In this document: piece by piece, positions 35,775 to 44,211 of the stretch
How positions within the stretch are numbered: the stretch's first letter is position 1
How the letters are laid out: every line of letters begins with the position of its first letter
Source: Streptomyces sp. NBRC 110028
Lineage (GTDB): Bacteria > Actinomycetota > Actinomycetes > Streptomycetales > Streptomycetaceae
Direction: 5' to 3'
Assembly (NCBI RefSeq): GCF_001417735.1
Contig: NZ_BBUZ01000039.1
Coordinates: forward strand, 1-64,000
Length of the DNA: 64,000 nucleotides
The notes under the pieces: model-generated
Told to the model about the DNA's origin: nothing
Databases searched by the model: none
What the model saw: only the letters and a program-made list of their open reading frames with translations
Made by a program: the position numbers and the translations under genes

Positions 35775-36605
35775 ATGGCTGCCCGACCCGCTCGCGAACA
35801 GCTCCTGACCTCGGCGCGCATGGCCCGGTTCGTGGCCCACGGCTTTCTGCGCCTCGACTCCGTCGTCCCCGACTCCCTCAACGACCAAGCCCTCGGTGTG
35901 CTCGCCGCGGGCGTGCCGGCCGTCCCGTACGGCACCCCGGTCGCCGAGGCGTTCCCCGAGGGCTCCTTCGCGCGCAGCCTGCTCGGCCTCCCGGCCGTGG
36001 CCGGTGCGCTCTACAGTCTGGTCGGCCCGGACCCCACCATCGACCACCACGCCGTGCACATCCGGCAGCCCCGGGAGGGCCAGGCCCAGCCGCTGCACGG
36101 TGACGCCATCATCGACGTCCGGCCGGACGCCTTCGACGTCCAGCTCATGTACTACCCGCGCGAGGTGACGCTGGAGGCCGGCGGGACCCTGATCGTGCCG
36201 GGCAGCCATCTGCGGCGCACCAACGAGAGCGACACCGGCCGGTACCAGAACCTGCTCGGCCAGCAGCGGTTGGTGTGTCCGGCGGGCACGGTGCTGATCC
36301 TGCACCACGGAATCTGGCACGGCGGCCGACGCAACGACAGCGGTGTCCCGCGCTACATGTTCAAAATCCGTTTCAACCCGACCGTCCCGCAGGTGCGCCT
36401 GTGGAACACCGACGACCTCGGCGACCCGGCGGTGGCGGAGGAGCTACGGACCCGGTTCCCGTGGTACGAGCAGGCGACCGGGCGGCTGGAGTTCCACAAC
36501 CGGATCAGGCTGTGGCGGGCGCTGACCGGGGACCCCTCCTTCGATCTGGACCACTGGGTGACCCGGGTGACCAACCGGCCCGGCAGGGCCACCGTCGGCG
36601 CCTGA
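35775..36605 (+). CDS. Phytanoyl-CoA dioxygenase family protein (Fe(II)/2-oxoglutarate)
   Basis: The 276-residue protein has the PhyH double-stranded beta-helix. Iron ligands are the His and Asp in QPLHGDAIIDV and the distal His in ILHHGIWHGGRRN, with an arginine following in PRYMFKIRFNP for 2-oxoglutarate. LEAGGTLIVPGSHLR is also typical. It should hydroxylate or otherwise oxidise an unknown substrate. GGAGGAG precedes the ATG at 35775. A small gene follows 47 bases later and is probably in the same operon, under the AraC regulator opposite. Confidence 0.85.
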   Translation: MAARPAREQLLTSARMARFVAHGFLRLDSVVPDSLNDQALGVLAAGVPAVPYGTPVAEAFPEGSFARSLLGLPAVAGALYSLVGPDPTIDHHAVHIRQPREGQAQPLHGDAIIDVRPDAFDVQLMYYPREVTLEAGGTLIVPGSHLRRTNESDTGRYQNLLGQQRLVCPAGTVLILHHGIWHGGRRNDSGVPRYMFKIRFNPTVPQVRLWNTDDLGDPAVAEELRTRFPWYEQATGRLEFHNRIRLWRALTGDPSFDLDHWVTRVTNRPGRATVGA

Positions 36606-36652
36606 GCGCCGTCCCGACCGCCGCCTTCGCCTCACACCAGGAGCTGTCCACC

Positions 36653-36985
36653 GTGACCACACAGCCCATGACCGCCGAGCCCGCCCTCGCCGGCACCGTC
36701 CGGCAGCAGGTGCTCGTCCTCTACCTGAACAACTCCTCCCTCGACAGCGGCGTCATCGGCTGGGCGCGCTACGACGGCACGGGCGCCACGTCACCCACCA
36801 CCGGGGACGGGGACGAGCCGCCGTACGCCACCGGCGTGGCGGCACTGCTCGATGGCTGGCGGCTGTTCCAGGCGTCGCAGCTCATCCCGCCCTACCCGGG
36901 CCACGAGTACGACGTGTCCTTCCTCAAGCACGAGTTCCTGTTCGAGAAGCTCGTCGACACAGCCACGGCCGGCGATCCCGCGTGA
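36653..36985 (+). CDS. Small protein of unknown function downstream of the dioxygenase
   Basis: A 110-residue soluble protein without signal peptide or recognisable motif, running from QQVLVLYLNNSSLDSGVIGW to FLKHEFLFEKLVDTA. CAGGAGCTGTCCACC precedes the GTG at 36653, a good ribosome site, and codon bias fits coding. It follows the PhyH-type gene closely, suggesting a shared operon. I do not recognise the family. Confidence 0.6.
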   Translation: MTTQPMTAEPALAGTVRQQVLVLYLNNSSLDSGVIGWARYDGTGATSPTTGDGDEPPYATGVAALLDGWRLFQASQLIPPYPGHEYDVSFLKHEFLFEKLVDTATAGDPA

Positions 36986-37031
36986 GGACCCCGCCGGGTC
37001 CGTCCCCGCCGTGAGCCGACGCAGCTGACGG

Positions 37032-37422
37032 TGGCTCAACCAGCTGTGGCACGCCCTCACCGAGCGCCCGGACCGCACCGACCCCGAGGAGGGTGTGCCC
37101 GGCTTCATCGCCACGCACCAGCTCGCCGGCATGTTCTCGGTGGGCGAGTGGGAGCCGCTCCGCGAGTCCGAGGCGCGGTCGGGAGTGCGGCTCTGGGCCG
37201 GGCGCCCCGGCCATCCGCCGCCCGCGCACGACGAGGGGGAATCCGGTAAGGCGGCCACTCCCGGCACCCAGCCCTGGCACCTCACGCGGATCGCGGCGGC
37301 CGACAACGCCTGATCCGCCGCGACAGCGAGAAACACGCGGAGGTCGTCGAGATCCTCCTCGACGCGGCCTCGGTCGACCCGCACGCCGCCGAGATGCGGC
37401 GCTTCGCATGGGCAGCCGTGAC
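37032..37422 (+). pseudogene. Decayed gene with a one-base frameshift
   Basis: Frame from 37032 reads WLNQLWHALTERPDRTDPEE to HLTRIAAADNA, then stops at TGA 37311. Shifting by one base at 37310 continues smoothly as ALIRRDSEKHAEVVEILLDA. Both parts have strong coding bias, so one base appears to have been lost. No start with ribosome site is seen and the reading frame upstream is closed by a TGA at 37026. Original function unknown; the RDSEKH helix is reminiscent of ferritin-like helices, but that is weak. Confidence 0.45.
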
Positions 37423-37444
37423 GTTCTCAGAGGAAACTGAGAAC
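37423..37444. promoter_or_regulatory. Inverted repeat upstream of the DUF2231 gene
   Basis: GTTCTCAG (37423-37430) and CTGAGAAC (37437-37444) form a perfect 8-bp inverted repeat with a 6-base A-rich spacer, 64 bases before the DUF2231 start. It could be a regulator site; no T tract follows, so a terminator is less likely. Confidence 0.4.
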
Positions 37445-37507
37445 TTCGCGTGCCACGCTGACGCGCCTGACCACCGCGCTCATACTCGATCCGCCGGAGG
37501 ACCCACC

Positions 37508-38029
37508 GTGAGCTTGATCAACGGACTGCCCGCACACGTTCTGCTCGTGCACTTCGTCGTCGTGCTCATTCCCCTGACAGCGCTGGCACTGGTGATCTGC
37601 GCCGTCCGGCCGACGGCGGCGCAACGGCTCGGCGTGGTGCTGCCCCTGCTGGCCCTGGTCACGCTCGCGCTCGTGCCCCTCACCACGAATGCCGGGGAGT
37701 GGCTGGAGCGGCACGTCGACAGCGACGCCCTGGTACGCCGGCACGCCGAACTCGGCGACGGGCTGCTCCCCTGGGCCGGCGGTCTCTTCGTGCTGGCGGC
37801 CGTCGTCTGGTGGACGGCCCGCCGGGCCGCCGCATCCGGTTCCGGCACGCCCGGCAGCGCCCGCGGGTCCGGCACCGCGGTGCGCGTCGCGGCCGCGGTT
37901 CTGTCGGTCCTCGTGGCCGGCGGAGCCGTCGTGGACGTCTACCGCATCGGCGACTCCGGGGCGAAAGCTGCGTGGCACGACGCCTTCTCCACGAGCTCGT
38001 CGGGCGGCGGCGACGGGGACGAGGGCTGA
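37508..38029 (+). CDS. DUF2231 family membrane protein
   Basis: The 173-residue protein has four hydrophobic segments (about residues 10-30, 40-58, 87-105, 123-142) and the DUF2231 start INGLPAHVLLVHFVVVLIPLTAL with its conserved HP/H-like histidines, plus VRRHAELGDGLLPWAGGLFVL. GGAGGACCCACC precedes the GTG at 37508. DUF2231 proteins are membrane proteins of unknown role, sometimes with heme or redox partners. It converges on the ATPase gene with only 9 bases between stops. Confidence 0.82.
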   Translation: MSLINGLPAHVLLVHFVVVLIPLTALALVICAVRPTAAQRLGVVLPLLALVTLALVPLTTNAGEWLERHVDSDALVRRHAELGDGLLPWAGGLFVLAAVVWWTARRAAASGSGTPGSARGSGTAVRVAAAVLSVLVAGGAVVDVYRIGDSGAKAAWHDAFSTSSSGGGDGDEG

Positions 38030-38038
38030 CCGACCGGC

Positions 38039-40669
38039 TCAGCCATGGGCTGGGCCGCGCGCCGGGCGGGCGTGGGGTGGGCGCTCCGGGAAGAGCCGCC
38101 GCTGGGCGCGCATGACGACGTGCCCGAGGCCGGAGAGCACGCAGGCGATCGCGAGGTCGGCGGGCGGCAGTGGTTCGGTGCCCAACAGGGCGCGCAGGGG
38201 CGGCAGATAGACGCCGGCCGCCTGCAGGGCCAGGGCCGTGCCCACGGCGACCAGCAGGAACGGGTTGGTGAGGCTGCCCGGACGGGCACGGGAGCCCAGT
38301 GCGATGCCGAGCTGGGTGGCGCCGAGGACCAGGAACATCATGGACTGCCAGGGGCGGCCGGCCTCCCGCGCCCACACTCCGGCGGCCAGGGTGACGCAGG
38401 CGACGAAGGCGCCCATGGCCAGGATGCGGGGCCACAGCCCGGCGCCGAGGACGCTCTCCTCGGGCGGGCGCGGCGGGTGTCGCATCACGTCCGGGGCCAC
38501 GGGTTCGGCTCCGAGCGCCACTCCGGGGAGGCCGTGGGTGAGCAGGTTGATCCACAGGATCTGGGCGGGGAGCAGGGGCAGGGGCATGCCGAGGAACGGG
38601 CCGAGGAGCATGACCAGGATCTCCGCCGTTCCCCCGGCGAGGGCGTAGAGCAGGAACCGGCGCACATTGGCGTACACGCGGCGGCCTTCCTCGACGGCGG
38701 CGACGACGGTGGACAGATTGTCGTCGGCGAGCACCAGGTCGGCCGCCTGGCGGGCCACTTCGGTGCCGCGCCGTCCCATGGCCACGCCGATGTCCGCCCG
38801 GCGCAGCGCGGGCCCGTCGTTGACGCCGTCGCCGGTCATCGCCACCACATGGCCCGCCGCGCGCCACGCCTGGACGATGTCCAGCTTCTGGTCGGGCGTG
38901 GTCCGCGCGTAGACGCGCAGGGCGGTCAGCTCACCCGCGGTGCCCGTGCGGATGCGTGTCCCCGTGGTGACCTCGTCCTGCCGGGCGGCGATGCCCGAAC
39001 GGGCCGCCACGGCACGTGCGGTGAGGGGGTGGTCGCCCGTGATGAGGACGGGGGTGATGCCGGCCCGTTCGCATGCGGCGATGGTCGTACGGGAGGTGTC
39101 GCGGGGCGGGTCGAGGATGCCGACGAGGCCGAGCAGTGACAGGCCCGACTCCCAGGTGTCGTGGGTCGCCGGCGGCGTCTTGTCGTGGTCGGCCGAGGCG
39201 ACGGCGAGGACCCGGTAGCCGCCGCGGGCCAGTTCCTCGGCCCGGGCGGCGGCCCGGGAGAGCGTGTCCGGAGGGTCGGCGAGGACCGGGGGCCGGAGCA
39301 TGACCTCGGGCGCTCCCTTGGAGACGACCCGCAGCCCGCCGCCCCGGCGGTGCACGGTCGTCATGCGCTTGCGCGCGCTGTCGAAGGGGATCTCGTCGAA
39401 CCGTGGCAGGTCGCGTTCCAGGGCCGCGCGGTCCAGGCCCAGCCTGGCCCCGGCGGTGAGCAGGGCGGCCTCGGTGGGGTCGCCCATCGGGCGCCACCGG
39501 GCCCCGCCGTCCGACGGGGGTTCCAGCGCGGCGTCGTTGCACAGCATCGCGGCGCTCAGCAGCGCGGCCAGATCGGGGGCGTCGCTCGCGGTCACCAGGT
39601 GGCCGTCGCGCGCCACGCGCCCCTCGGGGCCGTAGCCGGTACCACTGACGGTGGCCGTGCCCCGGGGCGTCCACAGCCTCTCGGCGGCCATCCGGCCCTC
39701 GGTCAGGGTGCCGGTCTTGTCGGTGGCGAGCACCGTGACCGAGCCCAGCGTCTCCACCGCGGGAAGCCGCCGGACGATGGCGTGCCGGTCGGCCATCCGC
39801 CGTGCCCCCAGGGCCAGGGCGAGGGTGACCACGGCGGGCAGGGACTCGGGCACGGCCGCGACGGCGAGGCTGATCGCGGCCACGACCATCAGCTCGACCG
39901 GCTGCCCGCGGACCAGCCCCAGGGCGAGCACCACCGCGCACAGCGCGACGGTGACGGCCGCCAGCACCCGGCCGAACCGGGCCAGCCGTCGCTGCAGCGG
40001 GGTCAGGCCGGGGGCGTTCCCCATCAGCGCGGCGATCCGGCCGAGCGCACTGTCCGGCCCGGTCCCGGTGACCCGTACGCGTCCGCGCCCGCGGACGACC
40101 ACCGTGCCGGCCGACACCGTGCCGAGCGCCACGTCCGTGCCGACGGTCTTCTCCACCGGAACGGACTCCCCCGTCAGCGCCGACTCGTCGACCAGGAGCA
40201 GCGCCGCGTCGAGGACGTCACCGTCCGCGGGCACGATGTCCCCCTCACCGAGCAGGACCAGATCCCCCGGCACCACATCGGCGGCCGGTACGGAGGTCTC
40301 GGCGCCGTCGCGCACCACCCGGGCGGTGGGGGCGCTCAGGGCCGTCAGTGCGGCCACGGCCCGTTCCGCCCGGACCTCCTGGGCGACTCCGGCCACGGTG
40401 TTCACCGTGATGACGAGCAGGATCACCGCGGTGTCGGGGAAGTCCCTGGTGGCGAGGGTGAGGGCGGCGGCCACGAGCAGCACCACGATCAGCGGGTCGC
40501 GCAGCTGCTGTGCCACCCGGCGCCACACGGGCGTAGGTCTCTCCTGGGCGACGGCGTTGGCCCCGTACCCCCCCAGCCGCCGCGCCGCCTCCTCCCGCGA
40601 CAGCCCAGCGGTCACCCCGGGCCGTCCACCGCGGTCGGTCGTACCGCCGCGACCTTGTACTCGGGGCAT
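38039..40669 (-). CDS. P-type cation-transporting ATPase (P2-type, calcium-pump-like)
   Basis: The 876-residue pump has an N-terminal cation ATPase domain (GLSREEAARRLGGYGANAV), the actuator loop TGES at 167-170, the transport motif PESLP at 274-278, the phosphorylation site D317 in DKTGT, the nucleotide domain with SKGAPEVM, the hinge MTGDGVNDGPALRRADIGVAMG, and C-terminal helices including LLPAQILWINLLTHGLPG. PESLP and NLLTHG fit the P2 group (Ca2+ or Mg2+ type) rather than heavy-metal pumps, which have CPC. The start is uncertain (ATG 40669 or GTG near 40612); neither has a strong ribosome site. It diverges from the stress protein gene across a 16-bp palindrome. Confidence 0.92.
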   Translation of the reverse strand: MPRVQGRGGTTDRGGRPGVTAGLSREEAARRLGGYGANAVAQERPTPVWRRVAQQLRDPLIVVLLVAAALTLATRDFPDTAVILLVITVNTVAGVAQEVRAERAVAALTALSAPTARVVRDGAETSVPAADVVPGDLVLLGEGDIVPADGDVLDAALLLVDESALTGESVPVEKTVGTDVALGTVSAGTVVVRGRGRVRVTGTGPDSALGRIAALMGNAPGLTPLQRRLARFGRVLAAVTVALCAVVLALGLVRGQPVELMVVAAISLAVAAVPESLPAVVTLALALGARRMADRHAIVRRLPAVETLGSVTVLATDKTGTLTEGRMAAERLWTPRGTATVSGTGYGPEGRVARDGHLVTASDAPDLAALLSAAMLCNDAALEPPSDGGARWRPMGDPTEAALLTAGARLGLDRAALERDLPRFDEIPFDSARKRMTTVHRRGGGLRVVSKGAPEVMLRPPVLADPPDTLSRAAARAEELARGGYRVLAVASADHDKTPPATHDTWESGLSLLGLVGILDPPRDTSRTTIAACERAGITPVLITGDHPLTARAVAARSGIAARQDEVTTGTRIRTGTAGELTALRVYARTTPDQKLDIVQAWRAAGHVVAMTGDGVNDGPALRRADIGVAMGRRGTEVARQAADLVLADDNLSTVVAAVEEGRRVYANVRRFLLYALAGGTAEILVMLLGPFLGMPLPLLPAQILWINLLTHGLPGVALGAEPVAPDVMRHPPRPPEESVLGAGLWPRILAMGAFVACVTLAAGVWAREAGRPWQSMMFLVLGATQLGIALGSRARPGSLTNPFLLVAVGTALALQAAGVYLPPLRALLGTEPLPPADLAIACVLSGLGHVVMRAQRRLFPERPPHARPARGPAHG

Positions 40670-40677
40670 GGGGTGAC

Positions 40678-40693
40678 CATGTCGGCCGACATG
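40678..40693. promoter_or_regulatory. 16-bp perfect palindrome between ATPase and stress-protein genes
   Basis: CATGTCGGCCGACATG is a perfect palindrome 8 bases upstream of the ATPase start in the shared promoter region. It may be an operator for both divergent genes. It does not match the mycobacterial DosR box that I know. Confidence 0.5.
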
Positions 40694-40822
40694 CCTTCAT
40701 CCTGCGACCGGTCTTCCCGGGCCGCATCCGGGGGCCGCCGCCGGGGGCCGGAACCGCCGGCGGTGCGAGCGTGGCCACGGGGTACCCAGGGCGGATGAGT
40801 CGACCGCAGGAAGGCGGTGGGG

Positions 40823-41707
40823 ATGATGGCGCTCCCGCTGGTCGTGGGTGTTGACGGGTCGGATTCCAGTCTTGAGGCGGTGGACTGGGCCGTGGACGAG
40901 GCGGCCCGCCACGAGCTGCCCCTGCGCCTGGTCCACGCCTCCCGATGGGAGCAGTACGAGGGTGGTCTGCCCTCGTACTCCGTCGGCCGCTCCTCCGGGG
41001 AGATCGTGGCCGAGAACATCGTCGCCTCCTGCACGCGGCGCGCGACAGCGCGCAACCCGGAGGTGAAGGTGTCCGCCGAGGCCCTGGCCGAGGACACCGT
41101 GTCGGCGCTGCTGCACGAGGGCCGCGAGGCGTTCGCCGTGGTCACCGGTTCCCGTGGCAGGGGCGAGCTGGCGGACACGCTTCTGGGCTCGGTCAGCCTG
41201 GCGGTGGCGGCCCGTTCCGTCTCCCCCGTCGTCGTGGTCCGCGGCGCGGAGCGCAACCGGCGAGGAGACTTCGGGCGCGTGGTCCTCGCGGTGGGCGATG
41301 TCGCGGAAGGGGCGGCCGCCGTCCGGTTCGCCTTCCGCGAGGCGCGGGCGCGGGACGCCGAACTGCACGCCGTACGCACCTGGCGGCGCCCGGCGCACTC
41401 ACACGCGGGCCAGTCGGTGCTCATGCACGAGGCGAGCACCCTGCTCTACGAGGAGCAGGCGGCGTCCGTGCTCAATGAGGTGCTGGACGAGGTCGAGCGG
41501 GAGGAGGGCGACCAGACCGTGTGCCACCGCCAGGTGATCGAGGGCCCGGCGCACCGGGTCCTGCAGGACGTGTCGGAGCAGGCCGACCTGCTGGTCGTGG
41601 GCTCTCTGCACCGCCGCGACCGCTCCGGGCTGCAGCTCGGCCGGGTCAGCCACGCCATGCTGCACCGCGCGGCGTGCCCGGTGGCCGTCGTCCCGCAGCG
41701 GATCTGA
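40823..41707 (+). CDS. Universal stress protein, two tandem USP domains
   Basis: The 294-residue protein carries two UspA domains. The first has VVGVDGSDSSLEAVDWAVDEA at the start and a complete ATP-binding motif in TGSRGRGELADTLLGSVSLA. The second, from about residue 150, has the weaker VVGSLHRRDRSGLQLGRVSH and may bind ATP poorly. Tandem ATP-binding USPs are frequent in actinobacterial hypoxia and stationary-phase regulons. AGGAAGG lies 8 bases before the ATG at 40823. Its neighbours, a P-type pump and nicotinate phosphoribosyltransferase, strengthen a dormancy/stress role. Confidence 0.9.
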   Translation: MMALPLVVGVDGSDSSLEAVDWAVDEAARHELPLRLVHASRWEQYEGGLPSYSVGRSSGEIVAENIVASCTRRATARNPEVKVSAEALAEDTVSALLHEGREAFAVVTGSRGRGELADTLLGSVSLAVAARSVSPVVVVRGAERNRRGDFGRVVLAVGDVAEGAAAVRFAFREARARDAELHAVRTWRRPAHSHAGQSVLMHEASTLLYEEQAASVLNEVLDEVEREEGDQTVCHRQVIEGPAHRVLQDVSEQADLLVVGSLHRRDRSGLQLGRVSHAMLHRAACPVAVVPQRI

Positions 41708-41910
41708 CAAGCGGCCCCATCGCGGGCACGGACCGCGTGCCGTCGCGGTGGCCGGCATGGGGCGCTCATCTCCCCGTCCCATCAGGGGAACGCCACCCCG
41801 ACGGCGCACGCCGACCGACCGGGGCGGCGGGGCCCTTCGGCCCATGGCCGGTCCCCTCCGCCGGACCGATCCTGGACATCGGACGGTCGGGATACGAGGC
41901 GGTGAACGAG

Positions 41911-43263
41911 ATGTCCGACGCGACCACCACCGACCTGTACGAGGTCACGATGGCCATGGCGTACCTGGACGAGGGAATGACGGCCCCCGCCACGTTCAGT
42001 CTCTTCGCGCGGGACCTGCCACCCTGTCGCGGTTTCCTCGTCAGCGCGGGCCTGGAGTCGGCGCTGGACTTCCTCTCCGCCTTCCGTGTCGACCCCGAGG
42101 ACACGCGCACCTTCGCGGAGGTACTGCACCGTCCGGCCCACGACCTGGCAGCCCTGACCGGTCTGGAGTTCACCGGAGAGGTACGGGCGGTACCCGAGGG
42201 CCGGGTCGTGCTCGCCGGAGAACCGCTGCTGGAAATCACGGCGCCACTTCCCCAGGCCCAGCTGGTGGAGACGTACGTGCTCAACCAGCTCAGCCACCAG
42301 ACCGCGATCGCCTCCAAGGCCGCGCGCTGCGTACTCGCGGCGGCGGGCCACCCTGTCGTGGACTTCTCCCTGCGGCGGACACACGGGACGGAGGCCGGAT
42401 TCCAGTGCGCCAGGCTGGGCGCGATGACGGGATTCGCGGGCACCAGCAACGTGGCCGCGGCAGCCGCCTGTGGGCTACCGGCCATCGGCACGATGGCCCA
42501 CTCGTTCGTGGAGGCGTTCGCCACGGAGGAGGAGGCGTTCCGCGCGTTCGCCCGCACCCACCCAGGACCAGTGACACTGCTGGTGGACACCTACGACACC
42601 CCGCAGGGCGTCGTGACGGCGGCGCGCGTGCTGCGCGCCCTGGGGTGCGCCCCCGGCTCGGCGGTACGGCTCGACAGCGGCGACCTCGGCGCGCTGGCGA
42701 GCGAGGCCCGCGCGATCCTGGACAGCGCCGGGCTGCCGGAGGTGCGCATCGTCGCGAGCGGCAGCCTGGATGAGTACGCGGTGGACCGGCTGGTCCGCTC
42801 GCAGGCTCCCATCGACGTCTACGCGGTGGGAACACGGGTCGGCGTCTCCGCCGACGCCCCCTACCTGGACTCCGCGTACAAGATGGTCCAGTACGACGGT
42901 CGGCCGGTGATGAAGCTCTCCGCGGCCAAGGTGACCGCTCCGGGACCGAAACAGATCTTCCGCCGCCCGGGACACCCCGATCTGATCGCCCTCAGCGACG
43001 AACCGCCCCCGCCCGACAGCCACCCCGTGCTGGAAACGGTGATGCGCCACGGACGGCGCACCGCCCCACGCCCCACGCTCGCGGAAAGCCGTGAGCGCTT
43101 GACCGCCGATCTGGCCGATCTGCCGTACGCCGCCCGGCTCATCGAGCATCCGATCGCGCCGAAAGCCGTCCCCTCCGCAGCGCTGACCGCGCTCACCGAT
43201 CGAGTACGCGACCGCCTTCACGCCCTCGCCGGCCCGGGGGTGCACACCGGTTCGGTGCGATGA
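41911..43263 (+). CDS. pncB: Nicotinate phosphoribosyltransferase
   Basis: The 450-residue enzyme opens with TTTDLYEVTMAMAYLDEGM, contains the active-site SLRRTHGTEAGFQCARLGAM with the catalytic histidine region, GTMAHSFVEAF, the phosphoribosyl LLVDTYDTPQGV and RLDSGDLGALASEAR segments, and VYAVGTRVGVSADAPYLDSAYKM. It makes nicotinate mononucleotide from nicotinate and PRPP, the salvage entry to NAD. The ATG at 41911 follows GAGGCGG. A paralogue elsewhere may be the housekeeping enzyme; this one sits in a stress-type cluster like mycobacterial pncB2. The 200 bases before it show no gene. Confidence 0.92.
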   Translation: MSDATTTDLYEVTMAMAYLDEGMTAPATFSLFARDLPPCRGFLVSAGLESALDFLSAFRVDPEDTRTFAEVLHRPAHDLAALTGLEFTGEVRAVPEGRVVLAGEPLLEITAPLPQAQLVETYVLNQLSHQTAIASKAARCVLAAAGHPVVDFSLRRTHGTEAGFQCARLGAMTGFAGTSNVAAAAACGLPAIGTMAHSFVEAFATEEEAFRAFARTHPGPVTLLVDTYDTPQGVVTAARVLRALGCAPGSAVRLDSGDLGALASEARAILDSAGLPEVRIVASGSLDEYAVDRLVRSQAPIDVYAVGTRVGVSADAPYLDSAYKMVQYDGRPVMKLSAAKVTAPGPKQIFRRPGHPDLIALSDEPPPPDSHPVLETVMRHGRRTAPRPTLAESRERLTADLADLPYAARLIEHPIAPKAVPSAALTALTDRVRDRLHALAGPGVHTGSVR

Positions 43264-43283
43264 CACGCGCTCGGCCGTGCCGA

Positions 43284-43660
43284 TCACTGCCCGCGCGGTG
43301 CGTACATGATCACTGCCATGACGTCGAAGAGGTCGGGCGGTAACCGTCGCCGACCATGCCCCGGGCGATGGAGCGGGCGACGAGCCGTCCGGTCGGCGGG
43401 CAGGGCCAGCCGCAGCCCGTCGGGGACCGGTGTGTCTGAGGATGCCTCGGACAGATCCCGCTGCCGGGCCTTCCACTCGGCGGTGTGCTCCGCGAACCGC
43501 ATCGCTGGACGACACGCTCTGCTCGCCGGACCATGGCGAAGCCTCCCGGGACGCCGCGCAGCACCAGTTCCGCGAGCGGATCGGTGGCGTTCTGGGAGAC
43601 AGCGGTGGACGGGGTCGGCTCCGCCCGGAGCCGGACAGCCGCGCGTCGCTTCGGCACGGG
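43284..43660 (-). pseudogene. Decayed gene with at least two frameshifts
   Basis: On the minus strand coding-like stretches occur in different frames: DPLAELVLRGVPGGFAMVRR, then MRFAEHTAEWKARQRDLSEA with DTPVPDGLRLALPADR, then LVARSIARGMVGDGYRP, then DLFDVMAVIMYAPRG and a stop at 43284. Joined by frameshifts they make one plausible C-terminal region with strong third-position G/C. I do not recognise the family. The remaining DNA from 43661 to about 44040 has no supported gene. Confidence 0.4.
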
Positions 43661-44068
43661 GGACCAGACGGACGCCCTCGCCTCCCGGGTCAGCTCGGCA
43701 AAGCGTTCGTCCCGGGCCCGGGGCCCAGCGGGTGGATGGGCGGGTTCCGTCCGGCCCCGGCCGGCGGGCTCGAGTTGAGGCTTCCGGCCGGCTGACCATT
43801 GCGGCCGCTGCTGACGGACCGTTGCGGCGACAGGTGGGGGCGGCCAGGGAGGCGGTGCTGGGATCGCCGGTGGCCACGGAGCGCGGGGCGCTCACGAGTC
43901 AGCATGACGCCGGCCGGCAGGTGGCTTCAAAACGACCACGGTGCCGACCGAACGCATCACAGGTCGGCTGGATGGGATCGGCGCCAGATATGGGATGAAT
44001 CATGGCGGCGGGTATTGACCATTGGCTTCGGATTCCTATCATCCAGAGCATCCGAAGTTCCGAGCATC

Positions 44069-44084
44069 GTTCGGCATTCCGAAC
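44069..44084. promoter_or_regulatory. Inverted repeat upstream of the fucosidase gene
   Basis: GTTCGG (44069-44074) and CCGAAC (44079-44084) form a 6-bp inverted repeat with a 4-base spacer, inside a stretch rich in CCGAA/TTCGG (44052-44084). It lies 130 bases before the glycosidase start and may bind a sugar-responsive repressor. Confidence 0.4.
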
Positions 44085-44211
44085 AAACTGCTGAGGTTCG
44101 ACTCTGCGTCACCTGTCCCGCCTCCAGCACGGCGTTGGAAGCGCGATGGCACACCACGCACCACGGCACCCGTACCGCCTGTACCGGCCCTTGACAGTGA
44201 GGTTTGCCCCC

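Noticed and set aside
40670..40822. DosR-type box between the ATPase and USP genes
   Set aside because: The palindrome present does not match the mycobacterial DosR consensus I know; only a generic operator is claimed.
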